A DNA stretch of 37,594 bases from Parachlamydiales bacterium (GCA_016463375.1 JAEMRK010000011.1:1-37594); one strand, 5' to 3'. Positions 25,064 through 33,727 are shown, numbered from the stretch's first letter. A program made the numbers and translations. Notes: a model not told the origin generated them from the sequence alone.

Positions 25064-26030
25064 TTGTCGCGACAATATCTGTACACATAAGGGTAACAGG
25101 TCCTGACGCTACTTTAGGATCCATCTTTAAACGGTGTAAAATGACCGGAAATATAAGTCCAAAAGATGCTGCGACAATCACAGACGAAATGACGCTAACG
25201 GCAATAACAATCATCGGCCCTAGCGCCAAACTCCACATTAAATAAGCAAGCCCGGTTAGAAAACCACACGTTACTCCTAGTAACGTGACGGTTTTCCACT
25301 CTAATAAAAGGCGTTTAATCATCCGCCTTTTTTGCATTTGATGCAGACATTGTATCGCTAATGTCATTGATTGAGTCGCAACCGATTCACAAAGTGTTAA
25401 TACAAGGGGTATAAACATTGCGATAATCACAAATTGGACTAATACTTCTTTGAAAAGTAAAGCGATCCCTGCACAAATCAAACCTGCTGCTAAATTACAC
25501 AAAAGCCACGGCATTCTCAGACAATAGGAGCGCCAAGTAGAACGCCATTTTCGCTGCTCGACTGAAAATCCGATAAATTGAAAGATGCTACGGAATAAAT
25601 CCGATTGAGCTTTTACTGATTGGACATAGTTTTCTTCTGGAGGAGCAATCTTTAAATACCCCTCAAGCCTACCTTCTGCAGAGACAACTGGTAGTGCTAA
25701 TAGATGATGATCGCTTAAAACTTTTAAAGCTCTTTCCAAAGTATCAGTGATTTTGACTTTAGCAATATCGGTATCGAAAAACTTTTCGATCTTTGTATCT
25801 GGCTGGTAATAGAGTAAATCTCTAGCAGAGAATACCCCAACTAGCTTTTTGCTTTTGTCGACGACGTAAAAATATTGGATATGGTAGGGTCGAGGCCTTG
25901 AGCGCAATATGGTTAGTACATCATTGACGGTCATATCGGGATAATAGTAGTTCAAAACAGGTGCAATGAACTCTTTGACCTTTTTACTTAAATCACGAGG
26001 ATTAAAATCCTCGTTAATATCAATGTGCAT
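25002..26030 (-). CDS. mgtE: MgtE-family divalent cation transporter (CBS domains plus membrane domain)
   Basis: About 342 residues. Residues 25-140 carry a CBS pair (YFYVVDKSKKLVGVFSARDL, LALPVVSAEGRLEGYLKI), and the C-terminal half has five membrane segments like the MgtE magnesium channel, ending with CTDIVATIIYLGLSSWWL, whose Asp corresponds to the pore aspartate. The long N-terminal superhelical domain of canonical MgtE is missing, and the usual GGNxGxQ reads CESVATQ, so it belongs to a divergent subgroup; the ion carried is uncertain. GTG 26036 is a possible start, but AAAAGGG suits ATG 26030 better. A perfect hairpin lies within its first codons (25995-26014). Confidence 0.75.
   Translation of the reverse strand: MHIDINEDFNPRDLSKKVKEFIAPVLNYYYPDMTVNDVLTILRSRPRPYHIQYFYVVDKSKKLVGVFSARDLLYYQPDTKIEKFFDTDIAKVKITDTLERALKVLSDHHLLALPVVSAEGRLEGYLKIAPPEENYVQSVKAQSDLFRSIFQFIGFSVEQRKWRSTWRSYCLRMPWLLCNLAAGLICAGIALLFKEVLVQFVIIAMFIPLVLTLCESVATQSMTLAIQCLHQMQKRRMIKRLLLEWKTVTLLGVTCGFLTGLAYLMWSLALGPMIVIAVSVISSVIVAASFGLIFPVILHRLKMDPKVASGPVTLMCTDIVATIIYLGLSSWWLLETPLGKIE
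25995..26014 (-). promoter_or_regulatory. Perfect inverted repeat in the first codons of the MgtE-like gene
   Basis: Arms ACGAGGATT and AATCCTCGT (nine bases each, two-base centre) lie at codons 6-12 of the transcript. In mRNA this would fold into a stable hairpin close to the ribosome site. It could affect translation or be a protein operator; the function is inferred. Confidence 0.35.
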
Positions 26031-26089
26031 ATTCACACCCTTTTAAACTCTTAATAAACAATTAATAATTTTAATTAAAAGAATAAAAT

Positions 26090-27355
26090 ATGGTCGCTCG
26101 TAATAGTCATTTAGAAAAATTAAAAGGTACTTATCTATTTAGCCAAATTGATAGTTATAAAAAGAAGTTACTAGATAAAGACCCTTCCATACAACTGATT
26201 AGCTTAGGCACTGGTGACACCAGCGAGCCTATAACTCCTCATATAACGCAAGCTATGGTCACTGAATGCCAACGTCTTGGCACTTTAGAGGGCTACAGAG
26301 GTTATGGACCAGACTTTGGTCTGCCCCAGCTCAGAAAAAAAATATCCGATGTCCATTATAAAGGACTCGTTGATCCAGAAGATATCTATGTATCAGATGG
26401 TGCGGGCTGTGATATCGCCAGATGGCAAATGCTATTTGGTGCTCAACACACATTAGCTGTACAAGATCCATCCTACCCAGCTTATGTCGATAACGGTGTC
26501 ATAATGGGTCAAACAGGAACTTTTGATGCCGATAAGAAGATCTACAAAAAAATTGTTCCCTTAGCCATGAGGCCAGATAACAATTTTTTTTGTGATTTAA
26601 GCACGATTGAAAAAACAGATATCATCGCTCTTTGCTCTCCGAATAATCCAACTGGTACAACACTTAATCGTGAGCAATTTCAACAATTGGTAGATTTTGC
26701 AAAATCGAATCAATCCATTATTTTGTACGACGCTGTCTACACCCCATTTATAAGGGATAAAAGCATACCTCAATCAATATATGAGATTCCAGGGGCTAAA
26801 GAAGTCGCGATTGAATGTCACTCGTTTTCTAAATCTGCTGGATTTACAGGAGTTAGACTGGGGTGGAGTGTGGTTCCAAAAGAACTTAAATATGATGATG
26901 GCACGCCCGTTTATCCAGATTGGCAGCGTATCTCTACGACAAGCTTCAATGGAGCTTCACTCATATCTCAAGCTGGCGGCTTGGCTGCACTTGATGAAAA
27001 GGGGTTACAAGAAACTAAAGCACAAGTTGATCATTACTTAATGAATGCTAAAATATTAAGAGACACATTGAGTGGTCTTGGGTTTACTATTTACGGTGGT
27101 GAAAATGCACCCTACCTTTGGTTACATTTTCCAAAAGCAGACTATCCTGGATTGACATCCTGGGATATTTTCGAAGATATTCTCAATAGATCTCATGTTG
27201 TTACAATTCCTGGATCTGGATTTGGACCTGCAGGAGAAAATTTCATTAGACTCAGTGCTTTTGGCCACCGTCAAAAAATTTTAGACGCAGCAAAACGTTT
27301 AAAAAACTGGGCAGAAACTAGTCCTTTAAATCTTCAAGCAACTGCGTCCAAGTAA
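26090..27355 (+). CDS. dapL: LL-diaminopimelate aminotransferase
   Basis: 421 residues of the class I/II aminotransferase fold; converts tetrahydrodipicolinate to LL-diaminopimelate in one step, the route used by Chlamydiae and plants. Motifs: LGTGDTSEPI near 38-47, EGYRGYGPDFGLPQLR near 70-85, CSPNNPTGTT, YDAVYTPF and the PLP lysine in SFSKSAGFTG (K248), then RLSAFG near the end. No clear ribosome site precedes the ATG. Its end overlaps convergent tsaC by 38 bases. It completes the pathway begun by dapB-dapA-asd. Confidence 0.95.
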   Translation: MVARNSHLEKLKGTYLFSQIDSYKKKLLDKDPSIQLISLGTGDTSEPITPHITQAMVTECQRLGTLEGYRGYGPDFGLPQLRKKISDVHYKGLVDPEDIYVSDGAGCDIARWQMLFGAQHTLAVQDPSYPAYVDNGVIMGQTGTFDADKKIYKKIVPLAMRPDNNFFCDLSTIEKTDIIALCSPNNPTGTTLNREQFQQLVDFAKSNQSIILYDAVYTPFIRDKSIPQSIYEIPGAKEVAIECHSFSKSAGFTGVRLGWSVVPKELKYDDGTPVYPDWQRISTTSFNGASLISQAGGLAALDEKGLQETKAQVDHYLMNAKILRDTLSGLGFTIYGGENAPYLWLHFPKADYPGLTSWDIFEDILNRSHVVTIPGSGFGPAGENFIRLSAFGHRQKILDAAKRLKNWAETSPLNLQATASK

Positions 27356-27914
27356 TTGATCCTTCTCTGAGTAATTTCCATTGACCATTTGCGTATTCAA
27401 TAATGGTCGATGGTAAATTTGAGCTAAGACTCTCCCCTTCTATCACAGGAAAATCAGAACCAAATTTATTCTCAACGTCTTGAGCCGTTAACGCAGGTTC
27501 TTCACCTGTAATGTTTGCAGATGGTACAAGCAAGGGACCCGATAAACGAAGCAGGTCCAAAGTTGGCTTGCAATTGGGAATGCGAAAAGCACAAGAGTTC
27601 AAATGGGATCTTGCAATAGATGGAATGAGATCAGTATTGACAGGCACAACAATAGTTAAGGGTCCTGGCCAATATTTATCCATTAGCTTTGGAAGATGGT
27701 AAGGAATTTCAATTAAATAATTATAGAGATCAGCAGGTGTTGCAATTTGAACAACAAATGGTTTATCGAGAGGTCGTTTTTTAAAAGAATAAAGATTTTG
27801 AATAGCATGCACGTTATGAATACTTACAGCTAAACCATACACAGTATCTGTTGGTATGGCTACGATCTTACCTTGCAACAGCCATGCGGCTGCCTGATTA
27901 ATTGGAATAAGCAT
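27318..27914 (-). CDS. tsaC: Threonylcarbamoyl-AMP synthase (TsaC/Sua5/YrdC)
   Basis: 198 residues, close to E. coli TsaC; makes threonylcarbamoyl-AMP from threonine, bicarbonate and ATP for the t6A37 modification of tRNA. Signature motifs GKIVAIPTDTVYGLA (15-29), KKRPLDKPFVVQIA, WPGPLTIVVP and LLVPSANITGEEPALT are present. No Sua5 C-terminal domain. Convergent with dapL; upstream on the same strand lies the acidic protein. Confidence 0.93.
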   Translation of the reverse strand: MLIPINQAAAWLLQGKIVAIPTDTVYGLAVSIHNVHAIQNLYSFKKRPLDKPFVVQIATPADLYNYLIEIPYHLPKLMDKYWPGPLTIVVPVNTDLIPSIARSHLNSCAFRIPNCKPTLDLLRLSGPLLVPSANITGEEPALTAQDVENKFGSDFPVIEGESLSSNLPSTIIEYANGQWKLLREGSITWTQLLEDLKD

Positions 27915-27934
27915 GGCTGTTTAAAAAATTTGAA

Positions 27935-28147
27935 TTATTCGTCTTCTAACTCTTCGTCGTCGTCTTCAAATTCCTCATCATCGAGGTCTTCATCGTCGTC
28001 TTCGAAGTCTTCAGTGTCATCATCTTCGTCTTCCAAATCGTCGTCGAAGTCATCATCGAATTCTTCTAATTCAAATTCTTCTTCATCCCCCTTTTTGGTG
28101 TCTAAGATTTCTTGATAATTCGTATTTAGGTCCATCTGCCGTCCCAT
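27935..28147 (-). CDS. Small, extremely acidic protein
   Basis: 70 residues from ATG 28147, a start fixed by GGAGGAT seven to eight bases upstream; the longer frame to 28180 has no such site. About 20 N-terminal residues (MGRQMDLNTNYQEILDTKKG) are followed by some 50 residues of almost pure Asp and Glu with a few Phe and Leu. The predicted charge is strongly negative and the tail disordered. No family recognised. Acidic tails of this kind occur in the delta subunit of Firmicutes RNA polymerase, in nucleic-acid mimics and in histone chaperones, but no domain here supports any of these. The strong ribosome site argues that it is a real gene. Confidence 0.65.
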   Translation of the reverse strand: MGRQMDLNTNYQEILDTKKGDEEEFELEEFDDDFDDDLEDEDDDTEDFEDDDEDLDDEEFEDDDEELEDE

Positions 28148-28152
28148 TATAT

Positions 28153-28159
28153 ATCCTCC
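28153..28159 (-). promoter_or_regulatory. Strong ribosome binding site of the acidic protein
   Basis: GGAGGAT on the minus strand, five bases before ATG 28147; it selects this start over the upstream in-frame ATG at 28180. Confidence 0.55.
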
Positions 28160-28358
28160 AGTAGCAGTTAGAAATGGCAAGGTCTGTCATTTTGACTATA
28201 TAACCGATTATTGACAATCACAAAACTTTTCTTAAAAAAAATTTGTACTGGCCGTCTCTTATTTGCAAAAAACTATATTTACTATAGAATTCATACTAAT
28301 CGACCAGTCCTGCCAATTAATAATTATTGGCACCATCCTGGGATATAATTATTTCTTT

Positions 28359-28967
28359 ATGTTTACCATAGTTTCTTTAGCAATTACCTTATTCTTAGTC
28401 ATCAACTCACTCGGTATGGCTCCTGCTTTAATTTCTTTTATAGCCGACTTTCCAAGAGCTAAGCAAAGAAGCATTCTTCTTAGAGAAGCATTTTTTGCCT
28501 TTGTTCTTACATTGGTCTTTGCATTTATTGGACGCTATTTCTTCGCATGGCTGAATGTCACTCAGCCTGCTGTTCAAGTGTCTGGTGGTCTAATTTTATT
28601 TTTTATAGCTCTGCGCATGATATTCCCTCAGCTTAAAGGTAAAGATCAACAGATCTCTAAAAGCGAAGAGCCCTTTATAGTACCAATTGCAACACCCATG
28701 TTGGCTGGCCCCGCTGTTTTAGCAACAGTTATGATTGAATCCACTCAAGTGCCAAGCCATGTCATTCTGTTCAGTGCAATCATTATCGCTTTTGCAGCAA
28801 CAACTGCTGTACTTATAGCCGTTTGCTATCTTCAAAAAGTAATTGGAGCTCGAGGACTTAACGCTTTAGAAAAATTAATGGGTTTAATACTAACTCTTTT
28901 AGCTGTTCAAATGTTGCTAAAAGGGGCTGAATCTTTTGTTTTAAATACTATGCAACCAATTGGTTAA
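28359..28967 (+). CDS. MarC-family inner-membrane protein (copy 1)
   Basis: 202 residues from ATG 28359; the paralogue that follows and MarC proteins in general begin with this hydrophobic segment (MFTIVSLAITLFLVINSLG). A TTG at 28263 would add 32 residues not shared by the family. Six membrane segments are visible, with the internal-repeat motifs NSLGMAPALI and FIVPIATPMLAGPAVLATVM, and RGLNALEKLMGLILTLLAVQ near the end. MarC/UPF0056 proteins are polytopic and of unclear function (an early link to multiple antibiotic resistance was withdrawn). It is followed three bases later by a second copy. Confidence 0.88.
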   Translation: MFTIVSLAITLFLVINSLGMAPALISFIADFPRAKQRSILLREAFFAFVLTLVFAFIGRYFFAWLNVTQPAVQVSGGLILFFIALRMIFPQLKGKDQQISKSEEPFIVPIATPMLAGPAVLATVMIESTQVPSHVILFSAIIIAFAATTAVLIAVCYLQKVIGARGLNALEKLMGLILTLLAVQMLLKGAESFVLNTMQPIG

Positions 28968-28970
28968 AAA

Positions 28971-29582
28971 ATGACACCTACTAATTTATTTTCCATTAGC
29001 TTAACACTTTTTTTAATCATGGATCCTTTAGGTAACATACCCGTTTTTCTATCGGTACTTTCCAAAGTTCCAGCTAAAAATCGTCGTAAAGTGATTTTTA
29101 GAGAATTGTGCATTGCATTATTAGTCATGGTATTTTTCTTTTTTTTAGGAAACGCCATTTTAAAATTACTGCACATCCAACCCTTTGCTGTGCAAATCAC
29201 TGGCGGTATCATCTTATTTTTGATCGCTATACCTATGATTTTTCCAAAAGCTAAAACGGCAGAAGAAAAAGTCGACACTGATCCCTTTATTGTGCCATTA
29301 GCCATACCTCTTGTTGCTGGACCATCAATTTTAGCAACTATTATGATCTATGCACGTAACGCATCTGATAGTCCGATTGTATTAAGTGGTATTATGATCG
29401 CTTGGGTCTTTACAACCGTAATTTTGTTATCAAGTTCATGGTTTTCAAAGGTACTTGGTACAAGAGGACTTCGTGCTTGTGAGCGCTTAATGGGACTTAT
29501 TTTAACACTTCTAGCTGTTCAGCTCTTTTTACAGGGCATTGAAACATTAATCAGAACTCCAATCGTCGTGGCTATTAAATAA
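28971..29582 (+). CDS. MarC-family inner-membrane protein (copy 2)
   Basis: 203 residues, six membrane segments, with the canonical MarC motif DPLGNIPVFLSVL near 17-29, FIVPLAIPLVAGPSILATIM and RGLRACERLMGLILTLLAVQ. It is closer to the MarC consensus than copy 1, in which DPLGN has become NSLGM. The two adjoining genes are probably an old tandem duplication acting as one unit, perhaps as a heteromer; this is an inference from position and length. Confidence 0.9.
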   Translation: MTPTNLFSISLTLFLIMDPLGNIPVFLSVLSKVPAKNRRKVIFRELCIALLVMVFFFFLGNAILKLLHIQPFAVQITGGIILFLIAIPMIFPKAKTAEEKVDTDPFIVPLAIPLVAGPSILATIMIYARNASDSPIVLSGIMIAWVFTTVILLSSSWFSKVLGTRGLRACERLMGLILTLLAVQLFLQGIETLIRTPIVVAIK

Positions 29583-29591
29583 AGGAGATGA

Positions 29592-30338
29592 GTGCACAAC
29601 ATTGCCCTTTTAGTTTCTTATGAAGGGACCACATACTACGGCTGGCAAAAAACAATCGCCGGTCCCAATATAGAAAATACTTTACAAAGTGCCTGCGAAC
29701 AACTTCTCCAACAACCGATCATCCTTCAAGCAGCAAGTCGCACTGACCGTGGCGTTCACGCCTCGGGGCAGTGCGTTAATTTCTTCTGTAATAAACCAAA
29801 TCTTGATTGCTCAAAAATTTTACTAGGTCTTAACGCGTTATTGCCTCCTTGCATTCGCATCTTAGATGTATCGGTTAAACATGAAACTTTTCATCCGACA
29901 ATTGATTGTACTGCAAAAGAATACCATTACCAAATCTGTTTAGGAAAAGTTCAAAGACCTCAGCATAGGCTATTTTCTTGGCACTGCCCTTATGAATTAG
30001 ATTTTGAAAGAATGAATGTCGCTGCCAAAAGCTTGGAGGGAGAGCACGATTTCTCGGCTTTTTGTAATGGACAAAAAAATACTCACTATGCGCATTATAG
30101 ACGCCACATTAATGAGATCGACATACAAATTGCACAAGAGAACCGCTGTTTAATACGTGTCAAAGGCAACCACTTTTTGTACAAAATGGTGCGCAATATT
30201 GTTGGAACATTAGTGATGGTGGGTCGAAAAAAAATGATTGCTGAAGAAATTGGGCAACTTTTGCAATCCAAAGATAGGCGTTTAATAGGTCAAACAGCAC
30301 CAGCTTGTGGATTAACGTTATTTAAAGTTTATTATTGA
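29592..30338 (+). CDS. truA: tRNA pseudouridine(38-40) synthase
   Basis: 248 residues of TruA, which isomerises uridines 38-40 in the anticodon arm of tRNA. The catalytic Asp lies in AASRTDRGVHASGQ (D52); YEGTTYYGWQ at the N-terminus, AKEYHY, and VRNIVGTLVMVGRKK near the C-terminus are family motifs. The start is GTG at 29592, just after AAAGGAG, nine bases beyond the MarC stop. It is followed closely by map. Confidence 0.95.
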   Translation: MHNIALLVSYEGTTYYGWQKTIAGPNIENTLQSACEQLLQQPIILQAASRTDRGVHASGQCVNFFCNKPNLDCSKILLGLNALLPPCIRILDVSVKHETFHPTIDCTAKEYHYQICLGKVQRPQHRLFSWHCPYELDFERMNVAAKSLEGEHDFSAFCNGQKNTHYAHYRRHINEIDIQIAQENRCLIRVKGNHFLYKMVRNIVGTLVMVGRKKMIAEEIGQLLQSKDRRLIGQTAPACGLTLFKVYY

Positions 30339-30350
30339 AGGGTATGAAAA

Positions 30351-31226
30351 ATGAAACGCAATGAATTGTGTTGGTGTCAAAGTGGAAAAAAATGGAAAAA
30401 ATGTCACTACCCTCAAGAAAATCCTAACTTTAGAGCTTCTTTAGCTGACGAATACTGGAAAAAATACAAAATACGTATCAAGACAGAAGATCAAATTAAA
30501 GGCATAAAAGCTGCGTGTTTGTTAAATGCGCAAATTTTAGATGCGGTCTGCTTAATGGCCAAAGAAGGAGTTACAACAAAAGAACTCAATGATTACGCCA
30601 ATAAACTCTACAAAGATGCAGGAGCAATCCCCGCTCCTTTAAATTACGGACATCCACCTTACCCAGCTAGCATTTGCACATCATTAAATGAAGTTGTCTG
30701 TCATGGAATTCCAGGACCCCGAGTATTGCAAAATGGCGATATCATGAATGTTGACGTCTCTACGATACTTAATGGATACTACGGTGACTGCAGCAAGATG
30801 GTCACAATCGGAACTGTTAGTCCCGATAAACAACTCGTTGTTGATACTGCTTACGAATGCTTGATGAAAGCTATAGACGTCGTCAAGCCAGGGGCTTTGT
30901 TATCAGAAATTGGCGAAGCTATTGAGAGCCACGCTCATAATAAAGACTGCTCTGTCGTATACCAATTTGTCGCACACGGAGTTGGTGTAGAATTTCATGA
31001 AAATCCACAAATACCACATTGCCGAAATCGTCTGCGATTACCTATTGTCGAAGGTATGACGTTTACAATTGAGCCGATGATTAATGCAGGTGTTGCAGAA
31101 GCTGTGATTGATCCCACAGATCAGTGGACTGCAACCACCAAAGATAAAAAACCCAGCGCGCAGTGGGAACATACGCTACTGGTCACCTCTGATGGTTATG
31201 AGATACTTACTCCTTGGACGAAGTAA
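30351..31226 (+). CDS. map: Methionine aminopeptidase with SEC-C zinc motif
   Basis: 291 residues. An N-terminal SEC-C-like zinc motif (CWCQSGKKWKKCH, residues 7-19), as in chlamydial enzymes, precedes the pita-bread catalytic domain. The metal ligands are visible: the two Asp in NVDVSTILNGYYGDCSKM, His in AHGVGVEFHE, Glu in TIEPMIN and Glu in WEHTLLVT. It removes initiator methionine from nascent proteins. GGGT precedes the ATG. The 3' end overlaps convergent metQ by 20 bases. Confidence 0.95.
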   Translation: MKRNELCWCQSGKKWKKCHYPQENPNFRASLADEYWKKYKIRIKTEDQIKGIKAACLLNAQILDAVCLMAKEGVTTKELNDYANKLYKDAGAIPAPLNYGHPPYPASICTSLNEVVCHGIPGPRVLQNGDIMNVDVSTILNGYYGDCSKMVTIGTVSPDKQLVVDTAYECLMKAIDVVKPGALLSEIGEAIESHAHNKDCSVVYQFVAHGVGVEFHENPQIPHCRNRLRLPIVEGMTFTIEPMINAGVAEAVIDPTDQWTATTKDKKPSAQWEHTLLVTSDGYEILTPWTK

Positions 31227-32055
31227 CAACGTCTGTTGTTGATAGTTTTGTCGTGCTTTCAAAAACAGGTAAGACCGATCCTTGATAATGAGAGAGTATA
31301 AATTGCTCCATTTCAGGTGATGTTAAAGCTTGCTTAAGAGCAATTAAATCTTTGTTATTTTCTTCACCTTGACGAATCACCAATACATTTGCAAATGGAG
31401 AATCAGCATTCTCTATATACAGCGGTTTAATAGGTAGACGCGCTTGCAATATAAAATTAGTTGTAATTGCTGCTAAGTCAACATCGTCTAATGAACGTGC
31501 AAGTAGAGCTGCATCCACTTCAACAAGCTCTAAACCAGCTCTTTTTTCAGTAATATCAAGAATGCTGCACGTCAGCCACTTGCTTGACGAATCAAGTTTA
31601 ATCCATCCAAGTTGTTGTAAAAGGGCTAATGCTCTTGATTGATTTGTTGGATCACTTGGTATTGCTACCAATAATCTATCGCCTACATCATTCAAGTCTT
31701 TCAATTTTTTAGAGTAAAGACCCATAGGTTCGATATGAACTTTTTGGTATGACACTAAATTATAATGAAAATTTTCATTTTCAACTTCTAGGTATGGGCG
31801 ATGTTGGAAAAAGTTTGCATCGACCTCTTTTTCAGCAAGGGCGCGATTTGGAATGTGAAAATCATCTACGACGACCACTTCTAAATCGATACCTTGTTTT
31901 GCTAATTGAGGTTTGATAGCTTCTAACATTTCAGCATGAGGAACTGACGTTGCTGCAACGCGTAATTTATCTTTAGAAGATCCACACCCAGTCAATGTCA
32001 TTACAACGCCTAATAAACATAGGACTTTCGTCCACCATAGATTTTTATTTTTCAT
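31207..32055 (-). CDS. metQ: Methionine-binding lipoprotein of an ABC importer (MetQ/NlpA family)
   Basis: 282 residues from ATG 32055, which overlaps the metI stop (ATGA) and follows AAAGGAGT; a longer frame inside metI is unlikely. Signal peptide with lipobox LTGC, then the NlpA-type binding protein (LRVAATSVPHAEML, HRPYLEVEN, VAIPSDPTNQSRALALLQ). It is last in metN-metI-metQ. The ligand is taken as methionine because MetN carries the NIL regulatory domain; another small ligand cannot be excluded. Confidence 0.88.
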   Translation of the reverse strand: MKNKNLWWTKVLCLLGVVMTLTGCGSSKDKLRVAATSVPHAEMLEAIKPQLAKQGIDLEVVVVDDFHIPNRALAEKEVDANFFQHRPYLEVENENFHYNLVSYQKVHIEPMGLYSKKLKDLNDVGDRLLVAIPSDPTNQSRALALLQQLGWIKLDSSSKWLTCSILDITEKRAGLELVEVDAALLARSLDDVDLAAITTNFILQARLPIKPLYIENADSPFANVLVIRQGEENNKDLIALKQALTSPEMEQFILSHYQGSVLPVFESTTKLSTTDVVTSSKE

Positions 32056-32723
32056 GTATTTAACTCCTTTCCTCGTTTCAGATAGAGCCGTTTTGAAATA
32101 AACGAACCTATCCACTCTACGCCCTGCACGACGGCTATCAGTAATACAACTGTCGAAACCATAATAGTCGGATTAAATCGCTGGTATCCATATTGGATCG
32201 CCACTTTACCAAGACCACCACCACCGACCAATCCTGCCATAGCACTGTAGCCGATGACGCTCACAAAAGTTAGGGTGGCGCCGTTTATCAATGCAGGTAA
32301 CGCCTCGACTAATAATACTTTATAAATGATCTGTCTGAGCGAACATCCCAAAACAATTGCGGCTTCCATTAATGAGCGGTCAACTTCTTTCAAAGCACTT
32401 TCAACAACTCTTGCAACAAAGGGAATGGCTGCTATCGTTAATGGAACGATGGCACTGGTTGTGCCAAGAGATGTCCCAACAATCCAGCGCGTTAATGGCA
32501 AAATAGCCACTAATAAAATCGCAAAAGGAAATGATCGACCAATATTTACGATAAAACCTAATAACTTATTTACAAATGGGTTAGGCCTTAAATGCCCTTT
32601 ACCAGTAATAGTTAATAGAATGCCTAACGGCAATCCTATTAGAAATGCAAAGAAACACGAGACACTTACCATGTAAAGAGTCTCTAATAAAGCTGGCCAT
32701 AATAGTGAAAAACCATCGTTCAT
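32052..32723 (-). CDS. metI: Methionine ABC transporter permease
   Basis: 223 residues, five membrane segments, of the MetI/D-methionine permease family. Characteristic sequences are GRSFPFAILLVAILPLTRWI, the EAA-like loop EVDRSLMEAAIVLGCS, and GYSAMAGLVGGGGLGKVAIQYGYQRF. It overlaps metN and metQ by four bases each (ATGA), so the three are translationally coupled. Confidence 0.93.
   Translation of the reverse strand: MNDGFSLLWPALLETLYMVSVSCFFAFLIGLPLGILLTITGKGHLRPNPFVNKLLGFIVNIGRSFPFAILLVAILPLTRWIVGTSLGTTSAIVPLTIAAIPFVARVVESALKEVDRSLMEAAIVLGCSLRQIIYKVLLVEALPALINGATLTFVSVIGYSAMAGLVGGGGLGKVAIQYGYQRFNPTIMVSTVVLLIAVVQGVEWIGSFISKRLYLKRGKELNT
32063..32070 (-). promoter_or_regulatory. Ribosome binding site that sets the metQ start
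   Basis: AAAGGAGT on the minus strand, seven bases before ATG 32055 within the end of metI; it fixes the signal-peptide start of MetQ. Confidence 0.55.
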
Positions 32724-33727
32724 AAAATGACCTCCTCAAAAGCGACGCCTTTTTCATACAAATAATTAAGCGCCTTTTTAACATCGCTATCATCGCCTAA
32801 AAGCTCGACCATCAAATGACCGATTAATCCGTTTTTCAATGAATCAATGGTGCCCAATAAAATGTTCACAGTTAAATTAAAATCGCGCATTAGCGTGGAG
32901 ATGACAGGCTCTTTAACTCGATCGCCAACAAACGATAAGCGATACAAATTTTTGCGATCGACGAAGTCTTTTAAGTCATCGACACCAAGATGCAGTAATT
33001 TTTTAGTCGTGGGATGTTTTGGTGCGTAAAAAAGATCTGAAACAAGTCCTTGCTCCACAATTTTTCCAGCTTCCATCACAGCTACTTTGTTACACAGTCT
33101 TTTGACAACACCCATTTCATGAGTAATGACAAGCAGTGTTAATCCATACTTTTGATTGCAATCGAGTAAAAGCTGTAAAAGCTCTGATGTCGTTTGAGGA
33201 TCAAGTGCTGATGTTGCCTCGTCACACAAAAGCAAATCGGGATTAGTCACTAATGCTCTTGCAAGTCCTACTCTTTGCTTTTCGCCACCACTTAACGAAC
33301 TTGGATAGGCGTCGCGCTTATGCCATAAACCAACGCGCTCTAACCAAATTTGAGCACTTTGTTTGCGCTCTTGAACAGGTACTTTAGCTATTTCTAAAGG
33401 GAAAACGACGTTTTCAAAAACAGTACGCGACGGGAATAAATTAAAATGCTGAAAAACAACACCAATCTTTTTAAAAAAATTATTAACAGATTTGATTGGT
33501 TGATTATCTAAAAATAAACTGCCGCTACTTGGGAATTCTAATTGGCAAATACAGCGCATCAACGTGCTTTTACCAGCGCCGCTGTAGCCAATCATCCCAT
33601 ACACATCCCCTTGTTCAATTTTTAAATTGATATTATCTAAAGCGGGGTGGGCTTGATTGGGGTAATATTTAGAGAGATTTTGGATATGTAATACGACGGG
33701 AACAGAGCATTGCGCGTGTTGAGTCAT
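32720..33727 (-). CDS. metN: Methionine ABC transporter ATP-binding protein
   Basis: 335 residues. ABC ATPase with Walker A GYSGAGKSTL, Q-loop VVFQHFNLFPSR, signature LSGGEKQRVGLARAL, Walker B DLLLCDEATSALD and H-loop VITHEMG. A C-terminal ACT-like NIL domain (about 255-335) is where methionine binds and trans-inhibits transport in E. coli MetN. GAGGG precedes the ATG, and a TATAAT (minus strand, 33753-33748) upstream could be the -10 element, though no good -35 was seen. Confidence 0.95.
   Translation of the reverse strand: MTQHAQCSVPVVLHIQNLSKYYPNQAHPALDNINLKIEQGDVYGMIGYSGAGKSTLMRCICQLEFPSSGSLFLDNQPIKSVNNFFKKIGVVFQHFNLFPSRTVFENVVFPLEIAKVPVQERKQSAQIWLERVGLWHKRDAYPSSLSGGEKQRVGLARALVTNPDLLLCDEATSALDPQTTSELLQLLLDCNQKYGLTLLVITHEMGVVKRLCNKVAVMEAGKIVEQGLVSDLFYAPKHPTTKKLLHLGVDDLKDFVDRKNLYRLSFVGDRVKEPVISTLMRDFNLTVNILLGTIDSLKNGLIGHLMVELLGDDSDVKKALNYLYEKGVAFEEVIL

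Noticed and set aside
27873-28115. Plus-strand ORF with a long serine run
   Set aside because: It is the reverse-strand reading of the Asp/Glu tract of the acidic gene. It has no ribosome site, and the acidic frame has a strong one.
28263-28358. TTG start extending MarC copy 1
   Set aside because: Thirty-two extra residues lack homology to MarC proteins, and no ribosome site supports the TTG.
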